NCBI GenBank assembly: GCA_964635845.1
Contig: CAZWNO010000017.1
Location: 1 to 49,531 of the forward strand
Reading direction: 5' to 3'
DNA: 49,531 bases
Source of the DNA: SZUA-365 sp964635845
GTDB taxonomy: Bacteria; Bacteroidota; Ignavibacteria; SZUA-365
The notes below the pieces were generated by a model. The model saw nothing but the letters and a program-made list of their open reading frames with translations, did no database searches and was not told the DNA's origin. This document shows positions 7,376-15,281 of this stretch, in pieces. Within the stretch, counting starts at the first letter, position 1. Each line of letters starts with the position of its first letter. A program made the translations under genes and the position numbers.

Positions 7376-8488
7376 CTATTTGTGGAAATCGGATTCGGAC
7401 TCCGATCGCGGCTCCAGCACTTCGTGAAGCATGCTGCCGATCTCGTAATTGTGATGAAGCCCGCCGAATTTCTCCGCGCGGGGACCGATCGCGAAGAGCG
7501 GAACCATGTTCGCCGTGTGATCGCCTGAGATCCAGCGGCCTTCCATGTCCGATCCGTCGACCGCGTCACCGATGACGGCAAGCCCGCCCGTCTCGTGATC
7601 GGCGGTGACGACGAGCAGGCTGCGGCCGTCCTGCCTCACGAAGGCGAGAGCCGCGGCGATGGCGTCATCGAAATCGCGAAGTTCCGCCTTCAGTCCGGAG
7701 AAATCATTGTCATGGGCCGCCCAGTCGATCTGCGATCCTTCGACCATCAGGACGAATCCGCTGTCATGCCGCGCAAGCGCGGCAATGGCGGTCTCGACCA
7801 GCTGTCTCAACGCGTATGGACGCGCGGAGGCGGCGGGAAGACCTTCGTCGGCGAGCAGCCGGAGGAAACGGCCTTCCTGGGGAATTTCCCCTCCGAAACC
7901 TCCGGCATACGCATAGCCGTGGCTCTGCATCTCTGCGACGAGGTCCCTTCCATCCTCGCGGTCGCCTCCTCCATGTTTTGGTAAAAAGAACCGCCGCCCT
8001 CCGCCGATCAGCACGTCGACCTGCGATTCCGCGATCTGCAGGGCGATGTCGAACTCCAGTTCGCGGTTGCGTGCGTGGGCAAGGAAGCTTGCGGGCGTGG
8101 CATGTGTGATGGAACTCGTCGAAACCACGCCGGTGGCCTTGCCGTTCGCGCGGGCGGTCTCGATCAGCGTGCGCAAGGGTGTACCGTCCTGACGCTGCGC
8201 GACCGCTCCGTTGTTGCAGCGCACGCCGGTGCTCAGCGCGCTGCCGCCGGCGGCGGATTCCGTGACGAATTTGTTCGCGGATTGCGTCATCACCAGTCCG
8301 CCGACGGGAAAGCTGTCGAGAGCGACATAGCCGAGCAGCGCCTTCATCGCTGTCAGCTGGCCGATTCCCATGCCGTCGCCGATCATGACGATGATATTCC
8401 TCGGGCTCTCCTCCTGGGCAAGACATGTGGCGGAGGCGAACGGAAGAAAAAGAGTGACAGCAAGAACGAAAGTGAGAGAGCGTTTCAT
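7376..8488 (-). CDS. Alkaline phosphatase (PhoA family)
   Basis: The 370-residue protein begins with a signal peptide (about residues 1-24) and should work in the periplasm. It carries the alkaline phosphatase motifs: the metal site VMIGDGMG with Asp38, the nucleophile region TESAAGGSALSTG with Ser78, STSSITHATPASF, a metal-binding stretch EGSQIDWAAHDND, and TADHETGG. The residue before the nucleophile is Glu, where E. coli PhoA has Asp101. It releases phosphate from phosphomonoesters. The start codon overlaps the stop of the redoxin gene by 4 bases (ATGA), so it is the last gene of a three-gene operon. Confidence 0.93.
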   Translation of the reverse strand: MKRSLTFVLAVTLFLPFASATCLAQEESPRNIIVMIGDGMGIGQLTAMKALLGYVALDSFPVGGLVMTQSANKFVTESAAGGSALSTGVRCNNGAVAQRQDGTPLRTLIETARANGKATGVVSTSSITHATPASFLAHARNRELEFDIALQIAESQVDVLIGGGRRFFLPKHGGGDREDGRDLVAEMQSHGYAYAGGFGGEIPQEGRFLRLLADEGLPAASARPYALRQLVETAIAALARHDSGFVLMVEGSQIDWAAHDNDFSGLKAELRDFDDAIAAALAFVRQDGRSLLVVTADHETGGLAVIGDAVDGSDMEGRWISGDHTANMVPLFAIGPRAEKFGGLHHNYEIGSMLHEVLEPRSESESDFHK

Positions 8489-9174
8489 GAATTACCTTCC
8501 CTGCGCACGATCGCGCAGCCGAGAGACATCTTTTCTTTGTTGTGCAGCTCGCCCTTCGCCAGCAGTGTGTCGAGCGCGAACCGGAGCGATTCATCCCGGA
8601 CATTGCGTCCGCTCTTGTCGTCGTCGATGCGTCCGTGATAGCGAAGCATCCAGCTGCTGTCAAACACGAACACTTCGGGTGTCACCTCCGCATGCATCAG
8701 ATCCGCGGCAGCCGCCATGTCGTCGCGATACACGGGCAGCGGATAGTCCTTGCGCTGGATGTAGCGCACCATGCCGTCTATGGTTTCGTCCGCGTTGGAC
8801 TGCAGTGCGATGAATGATACGCCGCGCGCCGCGTACCGATCGCGCAGGGCGCGGAGCCGGTCGACGTAGCCGTCGGAGCACGGGCATTTGTACGAACAGA
8901 ACACGGCGACGGTGAACCGCTCGCCCGCGAGTTCCGAGAGCATGACCGGCGCGCGCCGCATACCGACGAGCGCGACGTCCGGCATGCGCCGGGCAAATGC
9001 CGGCGAGAACTCCGACACCGCGTCATCGGCGCAGACGAGCGATGCATCCGTCTCATCTCCTTCACCGCCGCGGTACAAAATCACCGCGACGAGCAGCGCG
9101 GCGAGCGCAGCACCGAACAGGGCGATGCGCGGAAGGGCGCTTCTGAACAGCGTCGATCTCACTTCTTCAGCCAT
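8485..9174 (-). CDS. Membrane-anchored redoxin/thioredoxin-fold protein
   Basis: The 229-residue protein has one N-terminal membrane helix (about residues 15-34) and a thioredoxin-like domain of the AhpC/TSA-redoxin type. The active-site stretch is FCSYKCPCSDG (Cys93, Cys97, Cys99), followed by the cis-Pro region TPEVFVFD and YHGRIDDD. The tail SLGCAIVRR carries one more Cys, a pattern seen in a subgroup of redoxins. It is probably a periplasm-facing thiol-disulfide reductase or peroxidase. It overlaps the upstream DUF192 gene by 16 bases and the downstream alkaline phosphatase by 4, so translation is probably coupled. Alkaline phosphatases can need disulfides, which gives a possible but unproven link. 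Confidence 0.75.
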   Translation of the reverse strand: MAEEVRSTLFRSALPRIALFGAALAALLVAVILYRGGEGDETDASLVCADDAVSEFSPAFARRMPDVALVGMRRAPVMLSELAGERFTVAVFCSYKCPCSDGYVDRLRALRDRYAARGVSFIALQSNADETIDGMVRYIQRKDYPLPVYRDDMAAAADLMHAEVTPEVFVFDSSWMLRYHGRIDDDKSGRNVRDESLRFALDTLLAKGELHNKEKMSLGCAIVRREGNS

Positions 9175-9779
9175 TGCACCTTGTCCCCTTCCGTGATCCC
9201 GTGCCGGTCCGCGAAGCCGGCGTTGACTTCTATCACGTAGGTCGCCGGCCGCGTCGAGGGAATGGACTCTTCGGAATACGGCACGGTGTTTCGCTGAATG
9301 GTAACGATCTCCCGTTCCCTGTTCACATAGATGATATCCAGAGGTAGCGGGGTGTTCGCCATCCAGAACGAGCGGTATTCCTCATCGGGAAAGATGAACA
9401 GCATTCCCTGGTTCTCCCCCATCCGGCGCCTCCCCATCAGTCCCTGCGTGCGGGATGCTTCGTCCTCGGCGATCTCGATGTTCACCGCGGCACGTGCCGA
9501 ACCGTCGCGGGCGATAAACGTAAGCGAGGCGTCGTCTCGGAACTGCGATCCGCTCGCCGTCTCCCCGACCGTGCCGTCGCCGGCACCGGGCTGCGGCGTG
9601 TCACCGCGAGCTTCCGCATTTTCGGAAAGTGCACGGCTGACCTCCGGATCACGGTTCTCGAGCATGCCGCGGGAAATCAGGAAAAATGCGAGCGCGAGCA
9701 GCAGGATGCTCCCGCCGATGATGACGAGGGGAGAGATTTTCTTCTTTTTGCCCGTGGTCGGGGGTGTAGTATCGCCCAT
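9159..9779 (-). CDS. DUF192 domain protein with N-terminal membrane anchor
   Basis: The 206-residue protein has a basic N-terminus and one membrane helix (about residues 15-36), then a low-complexity acidic stretch and a C-terminal DUF192 domain. The domain shows TQGLMGRRRMGENQGMLFIFPDE, FWMANTPLPLDIIYV and VIEVNAGFADRHGI, all typical. The role of DUF192 proteins is unknown; many are secreted or periplasmic. This is the first gene of the operon with redoxin and alkaline phosphatase. It diverges from the ECF operon at 10017, sharing a 237-base intergenic region. Confidence 0.88.
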   Translation of the reverse strand: MGDTTPPTTGKKKKISPLVIIGGSILLLALAFFLISRGMLENRDPEVSRALSENAEARGDTPQPGAGDGTVGETASGSQFRDDASLTFIARDGSARAAVNIEIAEDEASRTQGLMGRRRMGENQGMLFIFPDEEYRSFWMANTPLPLDIIYVNREREIVTIQRNTVPYSEESIPSTRPATYVIEVNAGFADRHGITEGDKVQWLKK

Positions 9780-10016
9780 GTTCTTGCGCTGCTGAGGTGG
9801 AAAAGTGAAAAATACGAAAAGCGGGCGTCACAGCCGCATACGACGGACATAATTCCAATGTTCTTCGTATTTTGGAATCCTGAATCCAGCGCAGATGGCC
9901 TCTTTTCCTGTAACTTTCAGCGATGCGGGGTTGTCAGTTTTGGCAGCGAAAATTAGAACAACGGGTTCGCTGCAGAATGCAATTCCTCATGATGGAACCG
10001 GCAAGTCGACGATTCA
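9780..10016. promoter_or_regulatory. Divergent intergenic region with candidate ECF promoter
   Basis: This region separates the DUF192 gene from the second ECF operon. On the plus strand TGTAAC (9909-9914) is followed after 18 bases by GTCAGT (9933-9938), 78 bases ahead of the sigma gene, much like the element ahead of the first ECF gene. A 7-bp inverted repeat, attccaa/ttggaat (9852-9858 and 9872-9878), lies further left. No other clear signal was found. Confidence 0.45.
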
Positions 10017-10535
10017 ATGACCGAACGCGAACGGCGCAAGCGTTTCGATGAAATCTACGCGTCCTACGACCGGCGCATCCTCGCGTATTGTATCTACGTC
10101 ACGAGTGACCGTGATCTTGCCCACGATGTTTTCCAGGAGGTTTTCGTGAAAGCGTATCAGGCGCTGCACACGCTGCGCGACAACGAGAAGGAAGCCAACT
10201 GGCTCTTCCGCATCGCGCGCAACGAATGCCTCAATGCCCTGAAGGTGCAACAGCGCAGCGACCGGCGCAATATCTCCCTCGAGTTCGCTCCCGAACCCGC
10301 CATGCTGGCGGTAAGCCCCGGGACGAGCGATGCGCATGAGCACCTGCGCAGGGCGATAGACCAGCTTTCCCCGGACCACCGGGAAGCGCTGCTGCTGGCG
10401 GAGTTCGAGGGCTTCTCCCTGAAAGAGATTGCCGAACTGACGGGGACGTCCCTTTCCAACGTGAAAGTGCGCATCCATCGCGCGAAGCGGAAACTGCATG
10501 CTATTCTTGAACCGATATTGAACGACTATGAATGA
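10017..10535 (+). CDS. ECF-type RNA polymerase sigma factor
   Basis: The 172-residue protein has sigma region 2 (IYASYDRRILAYCIYV, DLAHDVFQEVFVKAYQAL, ANWLFRIARNECLNALK) and region 4 (LDQLSPDHREALLLAEFEG-like segment, then SLKEIAELTGTSLSNVKVRIHRAKRKL). It closely resembles the sigma factor at 5334-5897. The last 8 bases overlap the anti-sigma gene, so the two proteins are probably made together. A TGTAAC-N18-GTC element upstream suggests it transcribes its own operon. The start ATG at 10017 gives the normal ECF length. Confidence 0.93.
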   Translation: MTERERRKRFDEIYASYDRRILAYCIYVTSDRDLAHDVFQEVFVKAYQALHTLRDNEKEANWLFRIARNECLNALKVQQRSDRRNISLEFAPEPAMLAVSPGTSDAHEHLRRAIDQLSPDHREALLLAEFEGFSLKEIAELTGTSLSNVKVRIHRAKRKLHAILEPILNDYE

Positions 10536-11328
10536 GCGCATCGAGGAACTGATCTCCGCCTATCTGCATCGCGGCAGCACGCCGGAACAGGAACGCGAAC
10601 TGTTCGAAGCCTGCAGCCGGCATCCGGAAACAGCGGAACTGCTTCGGCAGCATCTCGTCCTTTCCCTCAAGATCCGCACGCTGCGTGAAGACGTGCAGGT
10701 TCCGACCGAGGTGAGAAACGAAGTGCTGCGCCGCGTGAACACTCTCGAGACGGAAGGACTCCGCCGTGAGGAGCTGCCGCAGCCGCATGAAGCCTCAGCC
10801 GCGCCACGGCGGCGTTTCGGCTGGGCGCATCTTCTCGGCACAGGCTTCGCCGCGGCCTCCTGCACCGTCGCCATTCTGCTGTGGACCGGAAATTCCGAAG
10901 AGAGCAGCACGGCGCTGCAATCGGTCGCACAACTGCAGGATACCGTCTATATCGTGAAGAAAGACACGGTGACGCAGCTGCGCGAGATCGATCGCCCCGT
11001 CTACATCGTTCGCTCGGATACACGAGCTCCATCGGATGCCGGTCCGCGCATCGATGCGCAGGATGACATCGCGCGCCGACAGGAATCCCCCACTTCGGCC
11101 CAGGATGAAGACGCCGTCCCTGAACTCGGGACACAGCCCGGTGATGCCGTCCCGGTAATGCCCGTCCTGATTCCCTCGGTCACGGGAGGCACCGTGTCAA
11201 TCGCCGAAGTCCGGGACCCGGAAACGATGACGCGCGAAGAGAAAGCGCAGAGCTACATCGAGCAGTACAACTCCATGCTCGTGTCCGTCGAGTCCGTCCG
11301 TCTCTCCTCGAAGGACCGCCTGCACTGA
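10528..11328 (+). CDS. Single-helix anti-sigma factor
   Basis: The 266-residue protein has a cytoplasmic N-terminal domain (about 1-75) that is homologous to the first 75 residues of the fused protein at 3697-5299, including the spacing of a PE...LLRQHLVLSLKI...REDV core. One membrane helix lies at about 98-120. The periplasmic part contains two imperfect copies of a VYIV(K/R)xDT motif, then a disordered Pro/Asp-rich stretch and a final helix. It should hold the ECF factor encoded upstream until a signal releases it. The gene overlaps sigma by 8 bases and ends 3 bases before the barrel gene, so the three form one operon. No zinc-binding HxxxCxxC motif is visible. Confidence 0.8.
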   Translation: MNERIEELISAYLHRGSTPEQERELFEACSRHPETAELLRQHLVLSLKIRTLREDVQVPTEVRNEVLRRVNTLETEGLRREELPQPHEASAAPRRRFGWAHLLGTGFAAASCTVAILLWTGNSEESSTALQSVAQLQDTVYIVKKDTVTQLREIDRPVYIVRSDTRAPSDAGPRIDAQDDIARRQESPTSAQDEDAVPELGTQPGDAVPVMPVLIPSVTGGTVSIAEVRDPETMTREEKAQSYIEQYNSMLVSVESVRLSSKDRLH

Positions 11329-11331
11329 TCC

Positions 11332-12804
11332 ATGCACATTCGCACGGCCATAGCGATCCTCCTGCTTCCGTTCGCACTGACGGCGTGCCTGCCCTCGCCC
11401 GCGGGGGGACAGGATATTTCTTCGTACGAACTCGTGACCGGTGAGGACGTCTTCCAGCGCGAGCTGGCCGCCGCTGTTGCGCGGACTTCCTTTCCCGGCA
11501 CTCTTCCCCTTCTCGACTGCGCCGTGGAGTACATCCGGCGCTGGAACGGGGAAGATGTCGTCTATCGCCGTGGACCGGTCGATCTGCGGCAGGAGACGGC
11601 ATCCCCGGCCGATACCCGCAGCGCGCGTCTTGGAACCCAACCTGCTTCCTCCGAATCCAATGACCGCGTGTTCAGCGGGGGATTGCTCGTCGACATCCCG
11701 CGCGCCGGTGAAACCGATCAGGAACTCGCGCTTGCGCCCCGCGGATACCGCTACCTTCTGAGGACGGCGCTGGTACCACTGCGGTACGAAGACGCAACAC
11801 TCACGGCACAGGTGCTGCTCGAGCGGGCCGTAGTCAGGGAAGAAGAGGGCAAACTCATCCTGTATGGCAGCGAAGTGTTCTCCCGCAGCGTCGAGCTGCA
11901 GGGCAACCTTCCACTGAAATTCGATCTTCCGGAATGGGACGCTTCCCTCCCCGACGGCGGCCGCGCGGTCCCATCCTCCCTGCAGGAAGCCGTCCTCATT
12001 ACCCTCGAAATCCCGCGCCACTACGGGCTTCCGGAAAATCTGCCGGAGCCGTTCGCGGAACGCACGCTGCTCACCTATGCGGTGCCGCAGACGAGTATCA
12101 TCCGCCTCTCGATCGAAGCCCGCGGCGTCGAACAGGTTCTGGAGGAAGGCAAGCGGCAGGCCGGGACCTATGAGGTCGTGTGGAACGCGGCGGAGCTGCC
12201 GGACGATGATTATACCGCGGTGTTCACCGCATCCGATGAACAGGGGAAGGTGATCTACCACGACGAGCGCACGCTGAGCAAATCCCGGGAAGCGGCGGAT
12301 TGGACAGGACGGAGCGGCACGCGCATCCGCGGTGAGGACGCGGCGTTCGTCGCCGGAATCGAAAGCGGCGTCGCGTATCAGCTGCCTTCCGATGATGCGC
12401 GCGCACTGCGCAACATGTTCACCCATGTCGTGTTCCGCATAGGCTACCGCTTCTCTACGCGGTGGGAAGCGGGCATCATCGTCGGGCAGGAGGCGTTCCA
12501 CGAGACTCCCGGACCGGACGTCGACACCGAGCGTATCGCCGATTATGGCGGCGTGGTCGGCTACACCTACGGATATGCGGGACCCTATCTTCGCTGGACA
12601 CTCGGATCCGCGTTCCTGCAGCCCTACGTCGAACTGGGTGCGGGGCTGAGCGGCAGTGCCGCGCTGGCGCAGGTTGCCGCCGGCATGAAGGCGTCGGTGA
12701 TCCGCAACGTGGAGGTGTACGTGAGCCCCGCCGTCCTCCTGCATTTGAAAAGTGCCGTCAGCACGAAAATCGGTCTTCATTACGGCATGAGCATACGCTT
12801 CTGA
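11332..12804 (+). CDS. Outer-membrane protein with FlgD-like Ig domain and C-terminal beta-barrel
   Basis: The 490-residue protein starts with a signal peptide ending in a good lipobox (LTAC, Cys19). Residues of about 255-325 resemble a FlgD-type Ig-like domain (QAGTYEVVWNAAELPDDDY). The last 150 residues alternate in the manner of beta-strands and end in HYGMSIRF with a terminal Phe, as in outer-membrane barrels. This barrel is similar to that of the fused anti-sigma protein: both share a (Y/L)xPY...GA...AG(L/M)...NV pattern near the end. It is the third gene of the ECF operon and is the likely outer-membrane partner of the anti-sigma factor. A lipid anchor together with a barrel is unusual; either the lipobox is fortuitous or both are real. 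Confidence 0.65.
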   Translation: MHIRTAIAILLLPFALTACLPSPAGGQDISSYELVTGEDVFQRELAAAVARTSFPGTLPLLDCAVEYIRRWNGEDVVYRRGPVDLRQETASPADTRSARLGTQPASSESNDRVFSGGLLVDIPRAGETDQELALAPRGYRYLLRTALVPLRYEDATLTAQVLLERAVVREEEGKLILYGSEVFSRSVELQGNLPLKFDLPEWDASLPDGGRAVPSSLQEAVLITLEIPRHYGLPENLPEPFAERTLLTYAVPQTSIIRLSIEARGVEQVLEEGKRQAGTYEVVWNAAELPDDDYTAVFTASDEQGKVIYHDERTLSKSREAADWTGRSGTRIRGEDAAFVAGIESGVAYQLPSDDARALRNMFTHVVFRIGYRFSTRWEAGIIVGQEAFHETPGPDVDTERIADYGGVVGYTYGYAGPYLRWTLGSAFLQPYVELGAGLSGSAALAQVAAGMKASVIRNVEVYVSPAVLLHLKSAVSTKIGLHYGMSIRF

Positions 12805-13478
12805 TGCATGCATCTCCGTCGATATCGCGCATCATCGCCTTGACTTTACCGCTGTTCACGGCGCTGCTGTGCATCCGCTGTGATTTCCCTTCCGATCCTC
12901 CGTTGAAATCGGTCATCACCGAACCGCCGATCGTCGAGCCGACGGATTCCACCGAAGTACTGCTTCCTCTGAACGCGCATGTGCATTGGGTATACATATT
13001 CGAGAATCCTCCGCGACCTCCTTCGCCGCCGAGATACGTCATACCGAGAGCACTGTCGTTTGAAAGCAACCGCTACTTCTACGTCCCCTACTTTTCCCCG
13101 GCCGGTACGCCGGGAGGGCCGCATGTCGCCTTCCCCGTACTGCTCCGTAACGACAGCCTCGGACTCAGTTTCTATCAACCGGTTCGCGACGATGACACAA
13201 CGACGATCACGCTGCGACCCAAGTTCATGTTCACGCTTCCATATCCCGGCCGTGTGGGAAAGACCTACCCCCAGCGCAATCCCGAGTTCGCCGTCCGCCT
13301 GACGCACAAGGACACGCTGATCAGCATGTACGGACAGCCTGTATCGCTCCCCTGCCGCCGCTACGAACTGTGGCGTGGTCCCCGCCTGGCGACGGTGTTC
13401 TATATCGTCCCGGGTTTGTGCATTCTCCGCATCGAAGACGATGACAGGCTGTTCCACACTGTCGGCTGGTCGATCTGA
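12804..13478 (+). CDS. Exported protein of unknown function
   Basis: I do not recognise a family in this 224-residue protein. It starts with a hydrophobic signal-like segment (about residues 8-24) with two Cys (LLCIRC) at its end; neither fits the lipobox well. The rest is rich in Pro, Arg and aromatic residues and has no clear domain. The ATG at 12804 overlaps the stop of the barrel gene (TGATG), so it is almost certainly translated with it and belongs to the ECF operon. That position suggests an envelope role connected with the sigma system. The frame is open further upstream but that part lies inside the barrel gene. Confidence 0.7.
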   Translation: MHASPSISRIIALTLPLFTALLCIRCDFPSDPPLKSVITEPPIVEPTDSTEVLLPLNAHVHWVYIFENPPRPPSPPRYVIPRALSFESNRYFYVPYFSPAGTPGGPHVAFPVLLRNDSLGLSFYQPVRDDDTTTITLRPKFMFTLPYPGRVGKTYPQRNPEFAVRLTHKDTLISMYGQPVSLPCRRYELWRGPRLATVFYIVPGLCILRIEDDDRLFHTVGWSI

Positions 13479-13517
13479 CCGTCTTTCCCTCCTTCGCTTT
13501 TATCGCCATATTTGGAC

Positions 13518-14738
13518 ATGCATTCTTCGCTCGGGATCGCACTCTGCTGCACGACGCATTCCCTCGGCGGGATCGAACTGAACGTGCTGAGGCTCGGCGG
13601 CTGGATGAAGGCGCGGGGACATCGCTGCCTGATCGTCGCCGCCGACGGTTCACCGCTGCATTCGCGCGCGGACGCCGAGGGAATTCCAACCGTGGCGCTG
13701 CCCGGACGGAGCCGCTACCGGGTATGCGGAACCGCCCGGCGGCTTGCACGGATTCTCCGGGAGCGCGACATCCGCAACCTGATCCTGAATGTCAATCGTG
13801 ACCTGCTGCTCGGAGTGCTCACCAAGCGCGCGGCGGCGCATGGTTTCGCGCTGCTGCATACACAGCACATGCAATTCGGTCATGCCAAGACCGATTTCGT
13901 CCATCGCTGGCAGCACTTCCATCTCGACGCCTGGATTGCGCCGCTGCCTTCCCTGGCGGAACAAACCCGGCGGATGACGCACGTCCCCTCGGAGAAGATC
14001 CATCTCATCCCGTTCGGAATAGAATTGGCCCCGCTGCTCGATCTGCCTGCCGCTGCCGCCGTGCGCGATGCCGCGCGTGACGCCGCGTGCGATGACGTTG
14101 CTCGTGACGTTGCTCGTGACACCACGCGTGACGCGGCGCGCACTGCGCTGCAGCTGCCGGCTGATGTATTCATCGCGGGAACCGTCGGCCGGCTGGATCG
14201 GGGAAAGGGACAGGAATATCTGATTCGCGCCGCCGCGCAAGTGCGCGCCGCCGGGAGGGACATGCATCTGCTGTTCGTGGGAGAAGAAACACGCGGCGAG
14301 GAGCAGGGCTACGCGCATGAACTGCGGACGCTCGCGAAGGAACTGCACATGACGGACCATGTACACTTTCGCGGGTTCATACAGGACGCGGGACTGGCCT
14401 ACGCAGCGATGGATGTATTCGCGCTCACGTCATTGTCGGAAACTTACGGCATGGTCACCATCGAGGCGATGGCGGCCGGACGGCCTGTGATCGCCACTGA
14501 CAGCGGCGGGACGCCGGACCTCGTCAGCTACCCGGATTTCGGCCACTCTCCGCGAGCGGCATTGCTCGTTCCTCCCGCGGATCCGGCCGCAATCGCGGAG
14601 CAACTGCTGCTGCTGATGGACGACCGGGATTTCTTCGCGAGTCTCGCCGAGGCGGGACGCCGGCATGCGCAGCGGCATTTCAGCCACGAGAGCCAGTGCG
14701 CGGCTATCGAGCTGCTGATAGAACGGATTCACCGTTGA
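13518..14738 (+). CDS. GT4-family glycosyltransferase
   Basis: The protein of about 406 residues has the GT-B layout: an N-terminal Rossmann domain starting LGIALCCTTHSLGGIELNVLRL, and a C-terminal domain with GTVGRLDRGKGQEYLI, and ALTSLSETYGMVTIEAMAAG, the Ex7E motif that binds the sugar-nucleotide. It transfers a sugar from a nucleotide donor; the acceptor is unknown. Between the two domains lies a tandem-repeat insert (14061-14146) rich in ARD, which is not part of the family. I chose the ATG at 13518; an in-frame TTG lies 6 bases upstream. It stands 39 bases after the exported-protein gene. Confidence 0.9.
   Translation: MHSSLGIALCCTTHSLGGIELNVLRLGGWMKARGHRCLIVAADGSPLHSRADAEGIPTVALPGRSRYRVCGTARRLARILRERDIRNLILNVNRDLLLGVLTKRAAAHGFALLHTQHMQFGHAKTDFVHRWQHFHLDAWIAPLPSLAEQTRRMTHVPSEKIHLIPFGIELAPLLDLPAAAAVRDAARDAACDDVARDVARDTTRDAARTALQLPADVFIAGTVGRLDRGKGQEYLIRAAAQVRAAGRDMHLLFVGEETRGEEQGYAHELRTLAKELHMTDHVHFRGFIQDAGLAYAAMDVFALTSLSETYGMVTIEAMAAGRPVIATDSGGTPDLVSYPDFGHSPRAALLVPPADPAAIAEQLLLLMDDRDFFASLAEAGRRHAQRHFSHESQCAAIELLIERIHR
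14061..14146 (+). repeat. 12-bp in-frame repeat insert in a glycosyltransferase
   Basis: Degenerate 12-bp units (best copies gttgctcgtgac, twice) encode about seven ARD-type tetrapeptides. They sit at the domain junction of the GT-B fold, where an insertion is tolerated. Confidence 0.8.
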
Positions 14739-14804
14739 GCGTGTTCTTACTCTATCATGCCTCGCCATCCAATGGAAGTCCCACAAACCGAAAGCAGCCT
14801 CCAT

Positions 14805-15281
14805 ATGAGAATACCCATCCTTGTCCTGAGCGCCGTGCTGTTCATGGCCTCCTGTTCTCCCAGGCAGGAGGGAAACGGCGATTCCGCCGCGGGCCGGTCA
14901 GCCGCGGGCCGGTCAGCCGCGGGTCGGTCGGCCGCGGAATCCGAAACGCGACCGAAACGTGACATTTCAAATGCCGCGCTCATCGCGATCGACGAAGACA
15001 TCCGGAAATTCACCGACGACCTCGATGCGGCGAAATCCGCGTTCGAAACCGCGCCGAGTGAGGGAAATAAAAAGAAACTGATCCTCGCGTACGTCGCGCT
15101 CGGCGATTATATGCAATACGACAGCAGCGTCTCTCCCCGCGAGGGCAAGTACCACCGCGCGCTCGTCGAATACCGGCATGCGCTCGAACTCGATCCCGGC
15201 AACCAGAAGATCACCGGCGAGATCGCGCAGATCGAGGACATCTATCGCAGCATGGGCCGTCCCATTCCCGGCGAGGAATGA
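14805..15281 (+). CDS. TPR-like lipoprotein
   Basis: The 158-residue protein has a short hydrophobic signal ending in a lipobox-like MASC (Cys18), so it is probably lipid-anchored. Next to the Cys lies a SAAGR repeat made of 15-bp units (14886-14937). The rest is helical, and the part KYHRALVEYRHALELDPGNQKI resembles one tetratricopeptide repeat. The family is unknown. The ATG at 14805 gives the signal peptide. Its last 40 bases overlap the 3' end of the convergent glycosyltransferase gene. Confidence 0.72.
   Translation: MRIPILVLSAVLFMASCSPRQEGNGDSAAGRSAAGRSAAGRSAAESETRPKRDISNAALIAIDEDIRKFTDDLDAAKSAFETAPSEGNKKKLILAYVALGDYMQYDSSVSPREGKYHRALVEYRHALELDPGNQKITGEIAQIEDIYRSMGRPIPGEE
14886..14937 (+). 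repeat. 15-bp in-frame tandem repeat (SAAGR units)
   Basis: Three 15-bp units (gccgcgggccggtca, twice identical and once with two changes) and part of a fourth, just after the lipid-anchored Cys. Confidence 0.9.
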
